A stretch of 18,487 bases of DNA from a bacterium. GTDB taxonomy: Bacteria > Desulfobacterota > GWC2-55-46. Below are positions 13,403 to 18,487 of this stretch, piece by piece. The translations under genes and the position numbers were made by a program. The stretch covers positions 1 to 18,487 of the forward strand of contig DAIDBB010000600.1 of the NCBI GenBank assembly GCA_027310325.1. Direction: 5' to 3'. Each line of letters opens with the position of its first letter. Position 1 is the first letter of the stretch. The notes under the pieces were generated by a model. That model made no database searches. It saw only the letters and a list, made by a program, of their open reading frames with translations, and was not told where the DNA came from.

Positions 13403-14023
13403 CTACAGTCTGCCTTTCGTAGAAAGGACCCCCTTTATGCGCGGGTCCCTTCCGAGCGCCTCGCGAAGCGCCCTGCCGAAGGCCTTGAATATAGATTCTA
13501 TCGAATGGTGGAGGTCGGTCCCGTATTGGAGCGTCACGTGGAGGTCGGCCCCGGAGCTATTCGCGAAGGCCGTCATGAACTCCCGGACAAGGCCTATGTC
13601 AAGCCCCTCCTCGGCCATGCTTATCGGGAATATCCTTTGCGTAAGCGCGGCCGTATCGTCGGAGCTGTTGAACCTGAAATAGGGCCTTCCGCTCATGTCG
13701 ATAACGACAGTCGCAAGGGCGTCCATCATCGGGACCGTCGAAGAGCCGCACCTTTTTATCCCCTTTTTGTCCCCGGCGGCCTTCTTTACGGCCTCACCGA
13801 GGCAGAGCCCGACGTCCTCTACCGTATGGTGGTAATCGACCTCGATGTCGCCCTTTGCCCTCACCTTTAAATCGATGAGCCCGTGCCTCGACATGTTCGT
13901 CAGCATATGGTCCAGGAACGGGATCGGGGTCTTTATGTCGTTCGTACCCTTCCCGTCGATATCAAGCTCAACCGTGATGTCGGTCTCGGAGGTCTTCCTC
14001 GCAACCTTTGCCTTTCGCGCCAT
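13403..14023 (-). CDS. hisB: Imidazoleglycerol-phosphate dehydratase HisB (monofunctional)
   Basis: The 206-residue protein dehydrates IGP to imidazole acetol phosphate, the sixth step of the pathway. Metal-binding motifs are kept: FLDHML (H39), RHG (H47), DYHHTVEDVG (H65, H66, E69) and LHHSIESIFKAFGRAL (H162, H163, E166). The C-terminal STKG is also present. It lacks the N-terminal phosphatase domain of the enteric bifunctional enzyme. Two points are odd: the usual PMDEAL reads PMMDAL (98-103), and the stretch 117-144 is about 10 residues longer than in the E. coli domain and little conserved. The ATG at 14021-14023 has a good AAAGGAG site. It follows hisD by 28 bp; hisC, often between hisD and hisB, is absent. 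Confidence 0.94.
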   Translation of the reverse strand: MARKAKVARKTSETDITVELDIDGKGTNDIKTPIPFLDHMLTNMSRHGLIDLKVRAKGDIEVDYHHTVEDVGLCLGEAVKKAAGDKKGIKRCGSSTVPMMDALATVVIDMSGRPYFRFNSSDDTAALTQRIFPISMAEEGLDIGLVREFMTAFANSSGADLHVTLQYGTDLHHSIESIFKAFGRALREALGRDPRIKGVLSTKGRL

Positions 14024-14051
14024 GGTCCGGGCTCCTTTATAGAAAGTATCC

Positions 14052-15365
14052 TTATCTTTTCCGTCTTTTAATCCGGGCCCCGACGCTTTCGGCGTGCGCC
14101 GTAAGCCCCTCCACCTCGGCGAACCTTTTTACGTATCCGCCGAGGGCGTCTATCCCGTCGGCGGTAAAGCCTATTACGCTCGACCTCTTGATGAAGTCCT
14201 CAACGCCGAGGGGAGACGAGAACCTTGCGGTCCCGCCTGTTGGGAGCGTATGGTTTGGCCCCGCGAGATAGTCTCCTGCGGCCTCAGGGGTGTTCCTCCC
14301 CAGGAATATCGCCCCGGCGTTCCTTATGAGTCCCATAAGCTCAAAAGGCTTTTCCACGAAAAGCTCGAGGTGCTCCGGGGCGATGCGGTTTGATATCGCC
14401 GCCGCTTCTTTTAAGGTTTGAGCCATTATGACGGCGCCGTAGTTCTCTATGGACTTTCTGGCGATAGTGCTCCTTCTAAGCGCCTTTAAGCGCGCCGTAA
14501 CTTCCTTTATGACCAAACCTGCCATCTCGCGGGACGTCGTTATGAGGACGCTTGACGCCAGTTCATCGTGTTCGGCCTGGGAGAGAAGATCAGCCGCTAT
14601 CCAGGAAGCGTCCCCTGTGCCGTCGTTTATGACGAGTATCTCGCTCGGCCCGGCTATCATGTCGATATCGACGGCGCCGTAGACGAGCCTCTTGGCGGTA
14701 GCAACGTAGATATTTCCCGGCCCTGTTATCTTATCGACCTTCGGGACCGACCTCGTGCCGAAGGCCAACGCGCCAACGGCCTGCGCGCCGCCGATGCTGA
14801 AGATTCTATCCACCCCGGCTATCCTTGCCGCGGCAAGGACATATGGGTTTATGCCGTCCTTTCCGGGCGGGCTGCACATTACGACTTCATCTACGCCCGC
14901 GACCTTCGCCGGGATGGCGTTCATGAGGACCGTCGAAGGATACGCCGCCTTGCCGCCGGGGACGTATATCCCGGCCCTTTCAAGCGGCGTTACGCGGCTT
15001 CCGAGGACCGTGCCGTCGGTGTCCGTAAAGAACCAGGAGTTCTGGAGCTGTCTTCTATGGAAGGACTCTATTCGGGACGCCGAAAGCTCGAGGATGGCCA
15101 TGTCCTTTTTGGGGACGCTCTTAAAGGCCCTGTCGACCTCTTTTTTGCCGACTTCAAGCCTCCCTTTGAGGTCTACCCCGTCGAACCTGGAGGTATACTC
15201 AGAGACCGCCCGGTCGCCCCTTTTCCTCACGTCGTCGAGGATATTTCTTACCCTCTCCTCTATGGAAAGAGCGGACCGCGCCCCGCCGGCGTCCCCTCCG
15301 CCCCTTTCGGCAAGCGAGGAAAGGAAGGCCTTAAAGCCTTTGTCTTTTGAATTTATGAGCCGCAT
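14052..15365 (-). CDS. hisD: Histidinol dehydrogenase HisD
   Basis: The 437-residue zinc enzyme oxidises L-histidinol to L-histidine in two NAD-dependent steps, the end of the pathway. Zinc ligands equivalent to the four E. coli residues are present: Q263 and H266 in LLSQAEHDE, D365 in AAGDYLAGPNHTLPTGG and H424 in EGLTAHAESV. The catalytic pair E331-H332 lies in NRIAPEHLEL. The NAD-binding landmarks ERAGIYVPGGKAAYPSTVLM and KITGPGNIYVATAKR are intact. Length and start (MRLINS) are normal. A GGAAGG site lies about 9 bases before the ATG at 15363-15365. It is 33 bp after hisG. Confidence 0.97.
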   Translation of the reverse strand: MRLINSKDKGFKAFLSSLAERGGGDAGGARSALSIEERVRNILDDVRKRGDRAVSEYTSRFDGVDLKGRLEVGKKEVDRAFKSVPKKDMAILELSASRIESFHRRQLQNSWFFTDTDGTVLGSRVTPLERAGIYVPGGKAAYPSTVLMNAIPAKVAGVDEVVMCSPPGKDGINPYVLAAARIAGVDRIFSIGGAQAVGALAFGTRSVPKVDKITGPGNIYVATAKRLVYGAVDIDMIAGPSEILVINDGTGDASWIAADLLSQAEHDELASSVLITTSREMAGLVIKEVTARLKALRRSTIARKSIENYGAVIMAQTLKEAAAISNRIAPEHLELFVEKPFELMGLIRNAGAIFLGRNTPEAAGDYLAGPNHTLPTGGTARFSSPLGVEDFIKRSSVIGFTADGIDALGGYVKRFAEVEGLTAHAESVGARIKRRKR

Positions 15366-15398
15366 CTACGGGACCTTCCGGAGGGTATGGAAATAAAC

Positions 15399-16073
15399 TT
15401 AAATATTACCGTTATTGCTTACAGCCTTGCTTAATTTATCGACGAGCGTTTTAACGAGCTTCGGCTTTATCTTAAGGCTCGCCCTGTTGCATACGAGCTT
15501 GGAGCTTATATGCATGACGTCCTCGGCCTCGACCAGGCCGTTTTTCCTCAAGGTCTCGCCCGTCTGCACCAGATCGACTATCCTTTCGGAAAGCCCCAGG
15601 AGCGGGGCGAGCTCTATGGAGCCGTAAAGTTTTATTATCTCGACCTGTATGCCCTTATTAAGGAAGTGCTTTAAAGTTATATTCGGGTACTTGGTCGCTA
15701 CCCGGATGTGGGTCCAGCGCCTGGGGTTGTCTCTTGCCCCGAGCTCCCTGGGCTCGGCGACGACCATCCTGCACTTTCCGATCCCCAGGTCGAGCGGCTC
15801 GTAGAGGTCCTTCACCTGCTCCATGAGGACATCCTTTCCGGCTATGCCGAGGTCGGCGGCCCCGTACTCAACGTAGGTCGGGACGTCCTGGCTCCTTATG
15901 ACCATGAACCTCAGGCCCTCGGCAGGGTTCTCGAATATGAGCCTTCTCTCGTCCTTGAAGACCTCGCTGAAGTCCACGCCGGCGGCCTTGAAGAGCGCGA
16001 CCGCCTCCTTGAGGATGCGGCCCTTGGGCATGGCGATCGTCAGGGTCTCTTCCCAGGGTCTCGTCTTTTTCAC
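15399..16073 (-). CDS. hisG: ATP phosphoribosyltransferase, short form HisG (GTG start)
   Basis: HisG joins ATP and PRPP in the first, feedback-controlled step of histidine synthesis. From the GTG at 16071-16073 the protein has 224 residues. Hallmarks are LTIAMPKGRILKEAV near the start, YGAADLGIAGKD and the PRPP-binding stretch ending in DLVQTGETLRKNGL. It ends soon after the catalytic domain, so it lacks the C-terminal regulatory domain of the long form (about 290 residues). Short-form HisG normally works with HisZ, which is not in this window. The frame is open for 68 more codons upstream, but those lie inside murA and resemble nothing. The GTG overlaps the murA stop in a 4-nt GTGA. An ATG at 16031, just before PKGR, is an alternative that would remove the first strand. 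Confidence 0.93.
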   Translation of the reverse strand: MKKTRPWEETLTIAMPKGRILKEAVALFKAAGVDFSEVFKDERRLIFENPAEGLRFMVIRSQDVPTYVEYGAADLGIAGKDVLMEQVKDLYEPLDLGIGKCRMVVAEPRELGARDNPRRWTHIRVATKYPNITLKHFLNKGIQVEIIKLYGSIELAPLLGLSERIVDLVQTGETLRKNGLVEAEDVMHISSKLVCNRASLKIKPKLVKTLVDKLSKAVSNNGNI

Positions 16074-17329
16074 TCCTTTACCCTCTCTATCCTGGCCCCG
16101 AGGCCCTTCAATTTTTCCTCTATCCGTTCGTAACCCCGGTCGAGGTGGTATATCCTTGAGACCTCGGTCTTCCCCTCGGCAACGAGGCCCGCGAGTATCA
16201 GGGAAGCGCTCGCGCGCAGGTCGGTTGCCATGAGCGGCGCGCCGCCAAGCGACTTTACTCCTCGCACGATCGCGCACCTTCCGTCTATGGTTATGTCCGC
16301 GCCCATGCGCTTCAGTTCTCCTATGTGCATGAACCTGTTCTCGAAGACCGTCTCCTTTATTACGGATAAGCCGCTCGCTATCGACATCATTGCCGTCATC
16401 TGAGCCTGCATGTCGGTCGGGAACCCCGGGTGCGGGAGCGTCTTTATGTCTATGCTCCTTATCGGATAGTCCCCGATGACGCGCACCCCGTTCTCCTCTT
16501 CGATGACCTCGGCCCCGGCCTCCCGGAGCTTTATATTGAGGGAGTCGAGGCTCCCGTAAGGGCAGTCCTTTATGAGGACGTTACCCCTTGTCATGGCTGC
16601 GGCCACCATGAAAGTCCCGGCCTCGATCCTGTCCGGTATGACCCTTAAGTCTACGGGCTTAAGCTCCCTTACACCGTTTATCCTAATGACCTCGGTCCCG
16701 GCGCCTGTTATGTCCGCCCCCATCATGTTGAGGGCGTCCGCGAGGCAGACAACCTCGGGCTCAAGCGCGGCGTTCTCAAGGACCGTCGTACCCTCGGCGT
16801 GGACCGCCGCCAGCATAAGGTTCTCGGTCCCCGTAACGGTCGTGGTGTCCATGTATATCTTCGCGCCCCGGAGCTTCTCGGCCGACACGGTAACGTAGCC
16901 GTGGTCGATACTCACCTCGGCGCCCATCTTCTTAAGCCCCATAAGGTGGAGATCTATAGGACGCGCGCCTATTGCGCACCCGCCCGGCAGCGATACCCGC
17001 GCCCTCTTAAACCGCGATACAAGGGGGCCGAGGACGAGGACTGAAGCGCGCATGGTCTTGACCATCTCGTAAGGCGCCTCCGGTCTCTTCACGTCCCTGG
17101 TCCTGATCTTCAGTATCCCGCTTTTCTTGTCCGCGGAGATCTCGGAACCCATGTGGTTGAGAAGCACCTTGAAGGTCTCGATATCGCGGAGCCTCGGGAC
17201 GTTCGAGAACGTGTTCCAGCCGTCCACGAGAAGGGAAGCGGCCATTAGCGGCAAAACCGCGTTCTTCGCGCCGCTTACCGTCACCTCCCCAACGAGCCTG
17301 TTGCCGCCTTCTATGACTATCTTATCCAT
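16070..17329 (-). CDS. murA: UDP-N-acetylglucosamine 1-carboxyvinyltransferase MurA
   Basis: The 419-residue enzyme adds enolpyruvate from PEP to UDP-GlcNAc, the first committed step of peptidoglycan synthesis, in the cytoplasm. It has K22-N23 in VSGAKNAVLPLMAA and the catalytic cysteine C118 (C115 of E. coli) in SLPGGCAIGARPIDLHLMGL. Because Cys rather than Asp is present, this MurA is of the fosfomycin-sensitive type. Further family motifs are DRIEAGTFMVAAA and PHPGFPTDMQAQ. The length is typical. The ATG at 17327-17329 lacks a clear ribosome binding site. It follows prfA by 71 bp, and its stop overlaps the hisG GTG by 4 nt. The murA-hisG-hisD order is common in Deltaproteobacteria and relatives. 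Confidence 0.97.
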   Translation of the reverse strand: MDKIVIEGGNRLVGEVTVSGAKNAVLPLMAASLLVDGWNTFSNVPRLRDIETFKVLLNHMGSEISADKKSGILKIRTRDVKRPEAPYEMVKTMRASVLVLGPLVSRFKRARVSLPGGCAIGARPIDLHLMGLKKMGAEVSIDHGYVTVSAEKLRGAKIYMDTTTVTGTENLMLAAVHAEGTTVLENAALEPEVVCLADALNMMGADITGAGTEVIRINGVRELKPVDLRVIPDRIEAGTFMVAAAMTRGNVLIKDCPYGSLDSLNIKLREAGAEVIEEENGVRVIGDYPIRSIDIKTLPHPGFPTDMQAQMTAMMSIASGLSVIKETVFENRFMHIGELKRMGADITIDGRCAIVRGVKSLGGAPLMATDLRASASLILAGLVAEGKTEVSRIYHLDRGYERIEEKLKGLGARIERVKE

Positions 17330-17400
17330 TTTTCACGTTGGTCCGCTCTCCGGCGGCCGTCCTTATGCCGGAACTTTTCGCATCATTAAAATCAAGGCCC

Positions 17401-18477
17401 TCACGCCAGGGCGGTGCTCTCGGCCTTCAAGGCCTCGGTCTGGTAGTGCGCTATGAGGTCATCCGTAAGCTCGTCGAGGTCGCCCTCGAGTATTTCAGAG
17501 AGCTTATGGAGCGTAAGCCCGATCCTGTGGTCCGTCACTCTATTTTGCGGGAAGTTATACGTCCGTATCTTCTCGCTCCTGTCGCCGGTGCCGACCTGGG
17601 TCTTTCTTTCGAGGGCTATCTTTTTCTGCTGCTCCTGGACCTTCATGTCGAGGAGCCTGGCGAGGAGTATCTTCATCGCCTTCTGGCGGTTCTTGTGCTG
17701 GCTCTTCTCGTCCTGGCAGGAGACCACTATCCCCGTGGGGATGTGCGTCATCCTAACGGCCGTCTCGACCTTGTTGACGTTCTGGCCGCCGTGGCCTCCG
17801 GCCCTGAAGGTATCCACCCTAACATCGTCGCTTTTTATATCGACCTCGACCTCCTCGGCCTCGGGCATGACCGCTACAGTTACCGTCGAGGTGTGGCGCC
17901 TTCCGGAGGCCTCCGTCTCTGGGACCCTCTGGACCCTGTGGACGCCGCTTTCGTATTTGAACCTCGAGTACGCGCCCTTGCCCTCGATGGTGGCGATTAT
18001 TTCCTTGAACCCGTTAAGCCCGGTTGGGCTAGAGCTCAATACGTCCACGGTCCAGCCCCTTTTCTCGGCATATCTCGAATACATCCTGAAGAGCTCGGCG
18101 GCGAAAAGGGTGGATTCATCCCCCCCTGCCCCGGCCCTTATCTCGAGGACGACGCTCCGGTCGTCGTTCGGGTCCTTGGGCAGAAGCATAATTTTCAGGC
18201 GCGACGTGAGGTCGTCCTTTTTCTTCTGAAGGGCCGGCAGCTCTTCCTTGGCGAGGCCCCTTAGTTCCTCGTCCTTGCCTTCGAGGATGAGCTTGTTTTC
18301 CTCGAGGTCCTTCTCGATCTTTTTAAGCTCCCTGTATATGCCTACTATCCCGTCGATTGCGGCGTGCTCCTTGGCGAGCTTCTGGTACTGCTCGGGGTCG
18401 CCGGTGACCTCTGGACGGGCCAGGAGGCCCGAGAGCTCATTATATCTTCTCTCTACTTCAACGAGTCTTTTAAGCAT
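17401..18477 (-). CDS. prfA: Peptide chain release factor 1 (RF1)
   Basis: The 358-residue protein reads UAA and UAG and releases the finished peptide. The codon-recognition tripeptide is of the RF1 PxT class (PET, 186-188, in HRVQRVPETEASGRRHTS) rather than the RF2 SPF class. The catalytic GGQ is at 230-232. The flanking domain 1 is a charged coiled coil (about 1-100), and LEIRAGAGGDES and SEKIRTYNFPQNRVTDHRI are typical. The loop around GGQ reads RAGGHGGQNVNKVETAVR, differing from the SSGAGGQHVNTTDSAVR of many proteobacterial RF1 proteins. The ATG lies 10 bp from the window end, so upstream signals cannot be judged. prmC, which methylates the GGQ glutamine and usually follows prfA, is absent; murA comes next. 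Confidence 0.96.
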   Translation of the reverse strand: MLKRLVEVERRYNELSGLLARPEVTGDPEQYQKLAKEHAAIDGIVGIYRELKKIEKDLEENKLILEGKDEELRGLAKEELPALQKKKDDLTSRLKIMLLPKDPNDDRSVVLEIRAGAGGDESTLFAAELFRMYSRYAEKRGWTVDVLSSSPTGLNGFKEIIATIEGKGAYSRFKYESGVHRVQRVPETEASGRRHTSTVTVAVMPEAEEVEVDIKSDDVRVDTFRAGGHGGQNVNKVETAVRMTHIPTGIVVSCQDEKSQHKNRQKAMKILLARLLDMKVQEQQKKIALERKTQVGTGDRSEKIRTYNFPQNRVTDHRIGLTLHKLSEILEGDLDELTDDLIAHYQTEALKAESTALA

Positions 18478-18487
18478 GGTAATTTTC

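Noticed and set aside
14568..15350. 260-codon plus-strand open frame opposite hisD
   Set aside because: Antisense shadow of hisD in GC-rich DNA with no ribosome binding site or recognisable motif; the same applies to the other long plus-strand frames, such as 1872-2663.
16074..16277. 68-codon upstream extension of hisG that would make it look like the long form
   Set aside because: The extra residues are N-terminal, Arg/Gly/Pro-rich read-through of murA in another frame; the long form has its extra domain at the C-terminus.
17338..18264. 308-codon plus-strand open frame opposite prfA
   Set aside because: Antisense shadow of a highly conserved gene; the composition reflects reversed prfA codons and nothing in it resembles a domain.

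Overview
This window is a dense bacterial housekeeping region from a GC-rich chromosome. Every supported gene lies on the minus strand, so biological order runs from high to low coordinates. The gene order prfA-murA-hisG-hisD-hisB-hisH-hisA-hisF, a two-protein lineage-specific insert, rpsF-rpsR-rplI-dnaB-priA, then a radical SAM/DUF2344 fusion next to RNase G recalls Deltaproteobacteria in the broad sense (Desulfobacterota) or a neighbouring phylum. Frequent AGG (Arg) and ATA (Ile) codons fit uncultivated members of those groups. The taxon is inferred from gene content and remembered synteny, not from a database search.

Right part (about 10019-18477): a long, probably co-transcribed run. It holds peptide chain release factor 1, MurA for peptidoglycan precursor synthesis, six histidine biosynthesis genes (hisG short form, hisD, hisB, hisH, hisA, hisF), a four-helix DUF2127 membrane protein and a DPM1-like family 2 glycosyltransferase. 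Genes overlap by 4 or 8 nt or are separated by 15-78 nt. The histidine set is incomplete: hisC, hisI/hisE, a phosphatase and hisZ are absent here and must lie elsewhere. prmC is missing from its usual place after prfA.

Middle (about 8450-10018): a ribosomal protein operon rpsF-rpsR-rplI. It follows a 245-bp intergenic region with a good sigma70-type promoter and a leader carrying three successive perfect stem-loops, a plausible S6:S18 autoregulatory leader. After rplI come a possible intrinsic terminator and a 203-bp region whose core is a perfect 10-bp-arm palindrome flanked by more copies of TTTGAGA, just upstream of dnaB.

Left part (1-8448): dnaB and priA (replicative helicase and restart helicase), a 125-bp non-coding element bounded by a 16/17-bp inverted repeat, the radical SAM/DUF2344 fusion gene, rng (RNase G) and, behind its own apparent promoter, the start of a DUF2065 membrane protein cut by the window edge.

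No CRISPR array, tRNA, rRNA, insertion sequence, prophage or defence system was seen. No gene-less stretch exceeds 300 bases. Points worth a second look are mainly non-coding (the dnaB-upstream palindrome, the element between priA and the radical SAM gene, the rpsF leader), plus the uncharacterised radical SAM/RNase G pair, the DUF2127-glycosyltransferase pair at the end of the his operon, a four-cysteine insert in DnaB and the release factor without prmC.
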